Assembly: GCA_023375785.1 (NCBI GenBank)
Contig: SZWC01003636.1
Location: forward strand, 117,207-181,206
DNA from: Penium margaritaceum
Taxonomy: Eukaryota; Streptophyta; Zygnematophyceae; Desmidiales; Peniaceae
Reading direction: 5' to 3'
Length of the DNA: 64,000 nucleotides
The notes beneath the pieces were generated by a model. It did no database searches and was not told the DNA's origin. It worked only from the letters and a program-made list of their open reading frames with translations. A program made the position numbers and the translations under genes. Positions 53,768-64,000 of the stretch are shown in pieces (position 1 is the first letter of the stretch; the number at the start of each line of letters is the position of its first letter).

Positions 53768-56700
53768 CTCCCCCATGACCCGATGGTACGCATGTCCAGA
53801 CATGTGCAGCACTGAAACGAGTGCAATAAAGAGTGTAGAAACAGTCATGACATAGACACACCCCGCACTCAACCACTCTCAGGTAACGGGCGAAGTGCAA
53901 CGGAACGAATGGCCACCAAAAACTTCCTACGTACTAGTGCCTTCGTCAAGTAGTCAGCACGTTGCATGTCAGTGCCGACCCATATGACAAAGATCACGTG
54001 TTGCTCCATCAGATCACGCACGAAGTGATGCTCAACCGTAATGTGCTTTGTGCGAGTGTGAAAGGTACCAGAGTTCTTCGCAATGGCAAAAGCACTCTGG
54101 TTGTCGCAACGAAGCACAATGGCAGGTACTGACGGACCTGGCTTAAGGAACAGGCGCTGCAGCCACACTGCCTCAGCAGCCCCTGCACCCAAAGCAACAT
54201 ACCTTGCCTCCGACAAGCTACGTGCAATGCAACCCTACTTCCCACTGCACCAGGACACAGCGGTACCAACGAGCAGGAACACGTAACCGGTGCAACTACG
54301 TCCATCTGGACTCTAAGCCCAGTCGTTGTCGGTGTAGCCATCAAGAACAACCAAACACTGTCGGTGAAAGAAGAGTATGAGATACGGTGTGAAGACCACA
54401 TACCGCACCACTCGCACAGCTGAATGAAGGGCTCTAGCACGTGGAACCTACAAAAACTGTGCAAGGAGGTTGACGGCAAGAGCGATGTTAGGGTGTGTGG
54501 TAGTGGCTAGGTACATCAGAGGTCCGATGAGGCAGAGGTACAAGGTCACATCCACTGTCTCCCCCAGTTGTGTGGGATCATCCACCTTTAGGGCATCATG
54601 GCTGTCAGGTGTGAGAGGTGTGGAGGCCGTGGGCACTATGCCAAGGTCACTTAAACGCTCTCGCACAACACGTGCATATCGAGCCTGATGCAACGTAAGT
54701 GTCCGATGTCTGCAATCTCGCACGATCTCCATGCCAAGAAACACCGCTACAGGACCAAGATCCTTCATCTTATAGGCAGTCTGGAGGACCGTCTTGGCCT
54801 CCTGCACGGCCTCCATGAAAGGAGACGGGATCAGAAGGTCGTCCACATAGACCAGGATGGGGGTGAACCGCTCTGGCTTCCATCGTATAAAGAGAGAGGG
54901 ATATGCCTTCCTCTATACATGTCTCGCACGAGTCAGGATACCAGTGATCTCCTGGTTCTTGCACCGAGGAGACTGTTTGAGGCCGTACAAGGACTTGCGC
55001 AAGAGCCAGACCTTATCACCATCCTCAAAGCCTGGTGGTTGTGTCACTTAAATCTCCTCATCCAGAGAGCCATGGAGGAATGCATTGTTCATGTCCATCT
55101 AGTGTAGTTCCCAGTCATGCTCTGCCACCACATCAAACAAGGCGCGAGCTAAGGTCATACGACCGGCAGGGGCAAAGGTGTCAGTGTAATCGATGCCCTC
55201 GATCTGAGGGTACCCCTTGTCAACCAAGCGAGCCTTGTGGCATTCTAGTGAGCCATCCAACTTCACTTTCTTATAAAAGACCCACTTGACCTAAATAGCC
55301 TTCCTCCCCGGTGGAAGGTCGGCTAGCTCGTAAACGCCATGCTCTTGGATGGCACGAAGCTCATCCTCGCAGGCACCACGCTAGGCGTCTACATCCTGTG
55401 ATGAGAGAGCTTCCCTCAGTATGCCAAGATCAGGCGCCATACTGGGAGAGCTCTGAATGGCAAGTGCACACACCTCAGTGCTAGGCCTGACAAACACAAG
55501 GCCAACTGTTGCATCATAAGCGATATGAAACTCGCGAGTGACCAGATCGTGGCCTGTAGAGCAAGATGGATGTAGCTCTGTGTGATCTGTGCGGACACTC
55601 ATGCCTAGGGCCTTTGTGCCGGGATCACCACTCGCAATGTTGTGAGTGGAGCGCTTGGATGCGGGGCCTGACACCCGCTGGACTCCAGAGACCAATGGTT
55701 GAAGTCGACCTCGGGGCTCACGCGAGTAACCTAGGCTCAAGGGGCTCATCTGAGGCTCAGAGACAGGCACGACCACACCTGGTGAGAGCTAAGGCAAAGG
55801 GGCAGGTGATGCAGTGTGAGGAGATGCGTGTACGGGAGAGACGGGATTGGGTGTGACAGTAGGTTTAGGAGTACTGGTGGACACAGGTATAGAATCATGG
55901 GTGCCTGTGGGGTGCGAGGGAACAAGGATAGAAGCCGGCTATTCTGGAGAGGTCTCTGGGCTAACAACGATGATCATTGGATCATCAAGAGTCAGAGGCC
56001 GAGAAGTGGAGTGGGCTCGAATGGAAACATCAGCCGAATGAGAGGTGCTCGTAGGCCCAGACTCCCCCATCCGTCGAGAAGCCTCATACATAGGAACGTA
56101 CGTGACAGACAGTGACATGATCGAGGTCAGATCACGGTATGTGGGGGACTCAAAGAAGAGCGCGTCGTGGGACTCAACGACGCGACGATGGAAGGGGTCC
56201 CAAAACCGCCAGGCCTTCGACCGCGGGGAGACCTTGGACCCCTGCTAGTCCTCAGTGTACCACACAGAAGCCAAGGATCGCCAAACATGAGTGAGACACA
56301 GATCGACACGGTGGCCACACGAGAGCTCGTACAGTGTAATGTGGTTCGGAAGGGGACCGTGCGGGAGGCGGTTCCAGACCCACGTCATGTAGGAGAATCC
56401 TTCAAAGGCGAAGGAATCCGAGAGACCGCACTCAGACTGCATAGCACGAACCGCATCCTCCATGGTGCGGTTCCAACGCTCAGAGACACCGTTCTGTTGA
56501 GGGGTACCAGGAGCGGAGACCTGGTGAAAAACCCTGTGCTCGACAAAAAAACTGTCCATCTCACCAAGAAACTCACTGCCACGATCCGAACAGAAGGTAT
56601 GCAGCGTGTGGCGGGACTGACACTCAACCATCACTAGTCAGAGGCGAACGGCGAGAGCGGCATCACTTTTCTAGTGCAGGCTGTAGACCCACTGCATCCG

Positions 56701-58940
56701 GGTGAAGTCATCATTTAGGGGCAAGACGTATCGGTCCTGATTAGACGAAAACTCGACAGGAAGAGGACCGAGAAGGTCCAAATGGACCAACTAGAGGGGG
56801 CACAATGCTCGAGAACGGGCCTCAGGCTAGGTGCAATGATGCATCTTACCTTGAGCGCAGAACAAAAATTCGGTCTTGGGCCGCTTCTCGTAAGAAGTGG
56901 CGTCAAGACCGAGTATGGGTTGTGTCCGAATGAGCTTCGACACAATGTCGGAGTCCACATGACACAGGCGACAATGGAGGAGTCACTAGTGCTCAGCAGA
57001 CAGAACACCAATGACAAACACACATGCAGGAGGAGAGGGGGAGCAAGAAGAAGAAGAAATCCAAGAAATTTGATACAGATAATCCACAACAGAGGCACGA
57101 AGAACAACAGTGTGAGTATCAATAGCTGTCATAGTCGCGGAGTCTGCAGTGTGCTCCATAGAGAGTCCCATCAGTGTACATGCACGCATAGAAAGCAAGC
57201 TGAGCTCAAGGTCAGGCACAAAAATCACCTCAGAAAGATACAGGGGGCCAGACGGACCATCGAAGCACACAGTCCCAACACCCTCGATCGGAAAGGACTG
57301 ATCAGAGTCTGTACAAACAGGGCAAACAGATGCAACATGACCGAGAACAACAAAGTCACTACGACGACAAGTCATGTGATGAGTGACACCAGAATTGATG
57401 ATCCAAGTGCCACCGGGATCACAACCGGATGACGTCACTATACAATGGGTAATGGAACACTCGGCCTCACACGGGTGTTGAGCAACAGATGAGGAGGAAC
57501 GACGAAGTGGACAGAGGTGAGAATCATGAATCCAATCGGTACTATCAGGCCCATCATCATCACATGCCAGCTGTGCCCCCCCCACACAAGTCATCATGAG
57601 CGACGAGAACATATGAACAAACACTCTGTGAACCACCCAGTTGTGACAACACACTTGCACCTCCTTGAAAGCGAAGCGCCAGAAGGTGACGGAGCTCAGC
57701 GATGGTGCGATCACGCGGGTCCGGGTCGCCATTGCTCGCCGGTGGAGAAGCGTGAACTGCTACGGTCGTGGTCACCGCGCGATTAGTGGTTGTGCTGCTC
57801 GACGCAACCCGCTACGCGTGGACAGCCTGAAGACCACGAGTGATCCACATCCAGTCGAGTGGCTTCTGGAACTCGGTGTAGCGATGAGCGCCTCTACAGT
57901 TGTAGCAGTGGATAGTACATCCACTGCTACCGCTCGATGACTACTACTGTTGTGACTACTGCTGGCCCAAACCACGCTCCTTCTTGCCCTTCTACCCCTG
58001 TGCTGCGACTATCGCACCCTACACCTAGGTTGGGATAGCCGGGATGGAAGGGGAAGAGGAGAGCGTGCAAGAGGATGGAGAGGTGGACTGCAAGAGGGGT
58101 GTCGGCGACGACGCGATGACCTTAGTACCAAGGGGACTCTCCTGATGGACCACGGCTGCCTTGCGGACAGAAGTCACCTGGAGGAGAAGTTGATGCCTCC
58201 AAGGAAGAAGCTGAAGAGAGGTCGAAAAGGGCTCAAGCACGACGTCGCTGTACCTCAAGAAGATGTCTGCATGCTCAAGACGAACTCCGATCATGAGCGT
58301 ACAAAGCGCCCGGAGCTATGTACCTCATGAAGTCCCAAGGCACGTGTAGATGCGCATGGCATGCTGCCAGTTATCCGATGCGGGCTCGGCAAGTCCCTGA
58401 CGAAGGGAGTGAAAGGCGCGAATGTGAGCCGCACAGGTGACGTGCGTCTCTGCAACAAGCAGGGAAAATGCCAGGTCCCAGCCCCGACGTGGATTAGCAC
58501 CCGTGCCTGTGCCGGCCTCTCCAAGGAAAGGACAAAATTCCACGACAATCTTGCGTGACATGGCGTAAAGGAGTCCGCGTATCGCCCGAATCGTTGTCAG
58601 TACCTGAGCGCGGTCCGTAACCTGGTACGGACTGTGATAGTAGGGCATGCCCCCTTTGAAGTGGCCCAGACCTGAAAGAGATTCTCTCAGCATTCAAAGT
58701 TATCCTTGCTGACATAGCGTGGGGGTGGTGTCTCGAAGTCCTTAGGTTGCCGCTTCGTGGGGTGAGCAACCACAAGTTGGGAAGGACGAGAGATGGGGAA
58801 GACACCGGGACGAGGAGAGTCGCTGAGGTAGGGATGAGGCAATTGGAAATAATTTTTAGGGCATGCAGGCCCATGCAATAACGAACATGAGCTCTGTGTG
58901 TGTGCGATGCAAGACGGCAAGAATTTGGCTAAGTCTGGAA
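53024..58940 (-). mobile_element. Copia-2, Ty1/copia element, reverse, heavily decayed
   Basis: Minus-strand order: gag about 58325-58900 (YQVTDRAQVLTTIRAIRGLL), a CX2C knuckle remnant at 57868-57907 (CYNCRGAHRYTEF), protease about 57374-57406 (WIINSGVTHHMT), GAG-pre-integrase and integrase about 56245-57000 (FCSDRGSEFLGEMDSFF; APGTPQQNGVSERWNRTM), RT about 54448-55550 (MDDLLIPSPFMEAVQEAK; YKMKDLGPVAVFLGMEI), RNase H about 53869-54350 (SEARYVALGAGAAEAVWLQR; HTRTKHITVEHHFVRDL). The order is typical copia. Many breaks (more than ten), clearly older than Copia-1. I cannot find a 5' LTR that matches the 3' LTR. Confidence 0.88.
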
Positions 58941-59507
58941 CGCTGCATATAAAGAACAAGGAGAGTTTACAAATGAGCCCCTAGCGGGCTTATATAGGGG
59001 CGCCGGCAGCTAACCGCACCGGGCCCCGTCACCCCTGTTGAACCCAAATGAGTCAACAGGGAGAACACACTGCATACACCACGAGAGCAACAAAGGTGGT
59101 CTCCTCGAGGCACCGGAACAACTCTCCGAGTGCCCGGGTCTCGACCACCGAGAAAATATGAGCAGTGCCAAAACATCTCGGAATCAACGTCCAGACATCA
59201 CAGACGGCTTTCCGAACATCGGAATCCCCACAACAGCCATCGGGTCTCCTCGTCGCACCGGTACAGTCAACCGGGTGCGCGGGTCTCAACCCACCGAGAA
59301 AACTCTCCAACCTCCTGACAAGCCCACATGGCTGCCGGAACGCATCGACCGCGTCTCGCCTGTGCTGTCGTAGGTGCTGGAGAAGTATCAGTGCAGTCCA
59401 GAGGCCCGTCGTGTAGTCACGCCCTCCTCTGCCATATACCCCGAATATGGGTATATCGGTAAACTAGCAGTGTCGGTCGTGACGGGTGGAAGCCACACAA
59501 ACCAACA
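58940..59507 (-). repeat. copia-type LTR-like block B
   Basis: On the minus strand the purine tract ccagggggag is followed by TGTTGGTTTGTGTGGCTTCC from 59507. A TATA-like CCTATATAAG lies about 515 bases later (58989-58998), as in an LTR promoter. It holds two copies of the palindromic module (59243-59291, 59097-59147) and a perfect stem CCCTGTTGA/TCAACAGGG (59033-59041, 59053-59061). It may be the 3' LTR of the element at its right, or a 5' LTR inherited by Copia-2; the lower end is not defined. Confidence 0.55.
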
Positions 59508-60263
59508 CTCCCCCTGGCTGACATAGCCGTCCACGCCAGAACGAATGAGCGAAGGCATGGAACAACAATGCATGGCAAGCCATAACATGCATGAGTCAAC
59601 TCGCACAAACACACACACACACTCGTCTGCTATCCATCTAGGATCTCCCTGGACACTGGCACAGCCCACCAAGTGTCTGGGTCTCGACCATGAGAGGAGT
59701 GATGCACACGCACACAAACCAGTGTAATGCATATCATGCACATGTCAGAGGACAAGATGGTCTTCTCGTGACACTGGCGGTACCAGGGTCCGGGTCGCGA
59801 CCACTACGAGCAATCCAACTCAATAGTATCATCATCCAAACACAGGATCAAGGGAGGATCTCCTTGTAACACGGGTGCAATGCACCACGTGTCCGGGTCT
59901 CGACCAACAACTCGCATGCACATGCCACACACAGTATAGCGACACACTAAGACACACGATCACATGGTCTCCTCGTGACACTGGTGCAATGCACCAAGTG
60001 TCCGGGTCTCGACCAACAGCTCGCATGCACATGCCACACACAGTATAGCGACACACTAAGACACACGATCACATGGTCTCCTCGTGACACTGGTACAATG
60101 CACCAAGTGTCCGGGTCTCGACCAGCAGTGTGCTACCATCTATATGCAGCTGTGCAAGCACGTAGCGTGAGGCACATGCGGGATGTTGTAGATGCTCACC
60201 ACAGAGCATGGACCTCGCCATGCATCTCCCATGGCGTCGCGTCAGTTCGAGGTCCACACAACA
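59508..60263 (-). repeat. copia-type LTR-like block A with module repeats
   Basis: On the minus strand gcccagggggag is followed by TGTTGTGTGGACCTCG from 60263, a second polypurine-to-TGTTG junction in the same orientation as 59507 and 53767. Five copies of the palindromic module lie here (60080-60126, 59971-60017, 59862-59908, 59762-59803, 59643-59690). The block ends at the next purine tract, so two LTR-type starts follow each other within 760 bases. Confidence 0.5.
59862..60126 (-). repeat. 109-bp tandem repeat, about 2.4 copies
   Basis: The phrase acactggtgcaatgcacc recurs with a period of exactly 109 bases (59869, 59978 and 60087 mark equivalent positions). Between the palindromes each unit carries the same spacer with gcatgcacatgcc and cacacagtatagcgacacac. 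The two right-hand spacers are almost identical, so the duplication is recent relative to the rest of the block. Confidence 0.85.
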
Positions 60264-60432
60264 CTCCCCCTGGGCAGATGAACCTGACAGCGATGTCCTC
60301 GATGGAGATGCTGATGTCGTAGCTGAACAGGTCCTGGGCGATGAGTCATGTGGTGTATCCATCATGTAGAGACAGCTCCCCCTGTCACCTGCAAGTCGAC
60401 TCCCTCCCTCAAAGACGAAGTGGTGTCTCCGA

Positions 60433-63228
60433 CTACAACTCTTCACGTGAGTCTGCATCACCTGGGGTATACCAGTCCTCGCGTGACTGCCAAGGGTCCC
60501 AACTCACAGTCTCTCCTGCCTCCGCACTGCCGCGATGCATCTGTGTGCACTGGAGGAACGGGAATGGGCGAGCAGTACGCGTGCGTGGATGAAGTGGCGG
60601 AGCTGGCCTCCGATACGGGATAGCATCCCCTGAGACAGAAGGGTGTACTGCCCCAAGAGGAGAGCTGGAGCAACGAACTGGAGCACCACTCGTGGATGAA
60701 GATGACGATGGGGCAGATGAGTCGGGTGGATGAAGGTGCGTGACGGCAGTAGTAGAAGGAGGAGCGATGATGGGGTCGACAGGAGCGAGGATGGCGGAAG
60801 CCGAAAGCACGTTCACCTCTCCTATAATATTGTCCCCAACGGACGTCATACTCGGAGCTCGTACAAGATCCTCCCCGGGTATAGGTGTGCCAGATGTTGC
60901 TGGCGGAAGGCTCCTGCAGGTAGCAGTGATGCTGTCCTCCTCTAAGAATTGCTCACGCACTGCCATCATCTCCCGCTGTAGCATGACTACACGCTCTTGC
61001 AGCTCAGCATAATCTGCCTCGGACATGTCGAGGTGGCCTATGTCGACCTGTTGTAGAATAAACTCTGCCTCACTGGATGCTGCACAGGCAGACTGCACAA
61101 CTCATGAGTACAGCGCCATCTGCATCTCTGCTGCTGAAGACGATGGAACTGGTGCTGCTGCATCCTCCTGGGGGTCAACCAAGGTCGCAACGTGCTGAGA
61201 CGCTGGAACATCGGATGCAGCTGCAAGTGTCGCATCCACATCACAGCTCGTGTCTGTCATGTGAGGAGTGAGTGGTCGCATTCCGAGAGAGAAGGAGAAG
61301 GAGGAGTCGTCAGAGTCCGTAGAGCATGTGGAAGCGTCGTCCGTGCAGGTACTGCCACTCTCGGCGTCGATGTGATCGGTAGCGTCACCAAGAGGTGAAA
61401 TCGAGGGGGCAGAACTCAGCTCCTGCTGACGAGGTGACTCCAGCTGCATGTATGGATCTGCTCCGGTGTCCTCGACTGCCGCCATAATGGACACAGGTGT
61501 ACAGGGCTCCGGCTCAGCAATGTCCGTCAAGGCGACCAACAAGCACAGCTGGCGCTCACGCACTGTCTCGCCGGGAACGCTAGTCACTACCACCTGCTCG
61601 ATGATAGAGTAAGGACCATCATCTGACTCCGTCATGTATGTCGCTGCTCCGTCGTGGGTACGGGAGTCCGAAGACTGTGGAAACATGGACGACTCCTCAC
61701 GCTGAAGCTGGTCCTCGGGTAGTGCAGATGAGGCGGTGGAGCATGCTGTGTCTGCTGCAGCATATGTCCCGGCGACATCTCTGAGAACTGCTGCTCTCAA
61801 GAACGCCTCAACCTCCAAAAGACCAACCAGCCGACTCTGTTCATGCACTGCGCCTGCTGTCATACTGGTGTGAATCTCGTGCGCCAACGCCCCCGGAGAT
61901 CCGTGTGGGGTATCCCGATCCGCGCGGGACTCATGTGCCACCGCCAGGCCGCTACTGATCGGAGTCGCAAGTGGCACCGCCAAAGCACATGAAACCTGCA
62001 CTCCTCGTGATGCAACCTACTGCTGCAGAATGTCCGACTGCTGCCCCAGCGTAGATGTCGACATCGATGACATGCAAGTCCCAAGTACTCCAACATCCGC
62101 CGGAGTCGTGTGAGTCGTCTGCACACTCTCCCTCGAAAGTCCTGGGCCTCCACCGGACGGAGCCGGGAGTGGTACAGTCCAGGGACGTCGTGCCTACACT
62201 CCTCCTGAGGTAACCTGCTGCTGCAAAACTTCCGGCTCCTGTCCCAGCGTGGATGTCGACCTCGATGACACGCATATCTCCTGCACTGGAACCTCCGCTG
62301 AGCTCGTGTGAGCCTGCTGCACAAACTCCGCAAAAACTCTGCAAGAGGCATCCCGATCCGTACGGGACCCCTGTGCAACCGCCGGGCCGCCACCGATAGG
62401 AGCCGCGAGTGGCACTGCCCACGGACGCCGGGCCTGCACTCCTCCTGACGCAAGCTGCTGCTGTATAAGATCTGGATCCAGCGTGGACGTGGAAGTCGAG
62501 CTCGATGACACGCAAGTCTGCACCATGACCTCCATGTCGGGATCAGACTCCACGCGATGTGCTGTCACCGTATCATCTGAGTCTACCTGTACTGACGCTC
62601 GGGCAACACGGTCCGACGCGACTGCGGATACTGTCGGTACTGTCACATCACGCGATGCGCGGTGACTACACTCCCCCTCGACAGGTACAGCAACGGAGGC
62701 CGAGGAGGTGGAGGATGTATCAACACCGGCGCGAGCACGCCGTGCGGAGCGCTGACGACGACGTCGTAGAGTCACTCGACTGAAACGACTGCTGGAAGAC
62801 AAGTCATCGCGGGGTGGCGGCGTGGTCACAGCAGAGTGGAGGAGCGAAAGGACGGTGGCAGCCTGGGACTGGCTTGCAGGTGAAGCAGAAGGGACACCAT
62901 CGGATGAAGAAGGAGGAGATGTGGTCGAAGAGGCCGTCGACGAACGATTAGCAGAAGCACGCTCAGTGACAACGAGGTCACAAAGCCGCTGCACCGTCTG
63001 CCGCAGGCCGTGGATCTCGGCGAATATGCTCGCCAGAGGTCCTGCTAGGGGATCTACCAACGCCGGCAGATCCGTATGCTGTGGAGGACGCAGGCTCGGA
63101 TGAGGCTATAGCCAAGGTGGATGCCAGCCGGGAGGGCGCGTCCAACAGCGACGCCAACCATGACGTCCATCACCACAGTAGTAGCAGGCGAACACGCGAA
63201 GCGCCTGCTGAGATGTCCGCGCACTCAT
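60433..63228 (-). pseudogene. Ser/Thr-rich CCHC protein region of the pol-less element
   Basis: Minus-strand pieces at about 63228-63110, 63060-62200, 62000-61105 and 61098-60433. After the knuckle comes a possible short helix (LASIFAEIHGLRQTVQRLC near 63000-63040), a Ser-rich tract, a basic RRRRQRSARRARAG stretch near 62740 and a block of internal repeats. The last piece has a Gln/Glu-rich helical stretch (EADYAELQERVVMLQREM near 60975-61030) that could form a coiled coil. I recognise no enzyme. The order knuckle-then-helix recalls the part just after the knuckle in Copia-2, which suggests gag-derived ancestry. Broken about four times. Confidence 0.5.
61915..62530 (-). repeat. coding tandem repeats of about 200-240 bp
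   Basis: Three degenerate units share on the minus strand a glutamine-rich start and TSGGV/ASGGV, then RRPWAVPLAAPIGGGPAVAQ-like and SRTDRD-like phrases, and end in CVSSRSTSTLG-like text. Unit starts are near 61997, 62197 and 62437 on the plus strand, marked by cactcctcctga. The protein phrases are better kept than the third-position bases, which suggests past coding use. Confidence 0.65.
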
Positions 63229-63739
63229 CTCGTGCGCTGGACGATGGATAGGTACCGAGGGCACCTACTCCCGGTGGTAAACACCAAGCAACGGGAGAGA
63301 ATGAGGCCAGTAGGTACTGTCACTCCTGGAGGTCACGGCGTCCGGGTCAGCAAACGTGACCAGACGGGAAGAGCTGCACTACCACAGCCCGCCCGGAGAC
63401 TACAGTCCGACTAACTGCGGCCACTAATGCTGCTGCCACTAATGGAGCGAAGACTGCACCAAGACGAGAAGGGGTGGCGGCTGCAGGTGTGGCTGCTGCT
63501 CCAAGCGGTAGACGACCCAGCCCTCGGAGCTGGTAAGACTCGAGTCCGCCGTCGATCCTTCGGGGTGAAGTACGCGCACCAATCCACGCGCCCCAGGAAG
63601 ACGCCGGTCCACGACGCGTCTCGAAGCGGAGAACGCTGCCGACGACAGTCCGTTGTCGGCTCTGAAGGCGAAAGTGCAAGCTCTCGTGCAGCCGCCGCAC
63701 TAAGTAGTCGTCAACACTCCACCGCCTGATGCTGCTACT

Positions 63740-64000
63740 ACAGCTATGAAGCTGCGGCTGTTGCGGCGGTGGTAGTTGGAAGATGACCCTTATTTTTTTG
63801 TCGTTATTCTCTAGTCCACAGGCCCCCTTTTCTGTTTTTCCTTTTCTTTGCCCTCACCCTCCACCCCCTTTGTTTTTTTTGTTTTGGTTCTCCCCTCTGC
63901 TCGCCTTAAGCCCTCGCCTTTCTCTTTTTTTTGTCTTCCTTTTTTTTTCGGCTTTCAGGCGTACCCGTTTTCGGATTTTTGTTACTCGCCCCCCCCCCTT
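63740..64000. other. pyrimidine-rich end of window, no gene
   Basis: T- and C-rich runs (tttttttt, ccccccccc) with no open frame of note. On the minus strand this is a purine-rich start of the leader of the pol-less element, or its 5' flank. No LTR end or primer site is recognisable. Confidence 0.4.

Larger units (their letters stand above)
60264..63990 (-). mobile_element. pol-less LTR-element interior with CCHC knuckle (probable non-autonomous copia relative)
   Basis: On the minus strand a GC-rich leader (about 63240-63990) is followed by coding pieces between 63228 and 60433 and then a polypurine tract at 60264-60275. The first piece carries a perfect zinc knuckle (CYYCGDGRHGWRRC, CX2CX4HX4C, about 63140-63195). 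Later pieces are Ser/Thr/Pro/Ala-rich. No protease, integrase, RT or RNase H motif is visible before the polypurine tract. This looks like a gag-only non-autonomous element; a degraded host gene is less likely because of the LTR-type junction. About four breaks. The 5' LTR, if any, lies beyond the window. Confidence 0.55.

Noticed and set aside
58940-59507. 5' LTR of Copia-2 paired with the 3' LTR at 53024-53767
   Set aside because: Position and orientation would fit, but beyond the TGTTG start I see no sequence likeness between the two blocks.
59097-60126. tRNA or tRNA-derived SINE, because GGTCGAGACC resembles an internal B box
   Set aside because: The motif is one base short of the B-box consensus, no A box lies at the right distance, and no cloverleaf can be drawn.
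59640-60130. CRISPR array
   Set aside because: The repeats have near-identical spacers with a fixed 109-bp period or irregular gaps, lie in eukaryotic LTR-type DNA, and no cas genes are present.

Overview
This window looks like transposon-packed, gene-poor chromatin from a large eukaryotic nuclear genome, probably of the green lineage. I found no host gene, tRNA or rRNA that I can support. The evidence for green-lineage DNA is the mix of element types: Ty3/gypsy elements with a C-terminal chromodomain after integrase (chromoviruses), Ty1/copia elements, Mutator-like (MULE) transposases with SWIM and zinc-knuckle tails, and a hAT family with MITE-like non-autonomous copies. Primer sites begin TGGTATC (initiator-Met tRNA type). 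A charophyte-type alga or an early land plant would fit, but the species is an inference.

Layout. 1-7858 is a comparatively young copia element on + (Copia-1); its 5' LTR is not visible and two short assembly gaps lie in it. 7860-9387 is a truncated reverse gypsy piece (G1), then a solo-like LTR (9388-9833). 9931-13090 is a forward gypsy (G2) cut off in RT by a hAT-type MITE (M1, 13091-13754). 13755-19201 is a reverse gypsy (G3) with its 5' LTR and a shortened 3' LTR. 19740-29650 holds two copies of one MULE family on +, separated by a reverse gypsy of another lineage (G4, 21449-26830). 30727-32290 is a 3' gypsy fragment (G5). 32291-37087 is a broken hAT transposon with BED, catalytic and hATC regions, which carries its own MITE relative (M2) with a perfect 8-bp target duplication.

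37128-52803 is a head-to-tail gypsy array. Units G6, G7 and G8 share single LTRs between neighbours (39988-40509, 46327-46877, 52258-52803), each internal LTR being followed by a primer site and gag. MITE M3 sits in the gag of G7. 53024-58940 is a reverse, heavily decayed copia element (Copia-2). 58940-60263 is LTR-like DNA built around at least seven copies of a palindromic module, and 60264-63990 is a reverse element with a CCHC knuckle and a long Ser/Thr-rich, internally repeated product but no visible pol.

Nothing here works together as an operon or pathway. The logic is layering: old gypsy and MULE DNA was invaded by hAT/MITE copies and other LTR elements, then rearranged by recombination between LTRs. 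The most interesting items are the palindromic LTR module with the pol-less CCHC element (58940-63990), the hAT/MITE family with an internal empty-site control, the tandem shared-LTR array, and the MULE pair that keeps an intron. All identities, lengths and domain calls were made by eye, and divergence figures are rough impressions.
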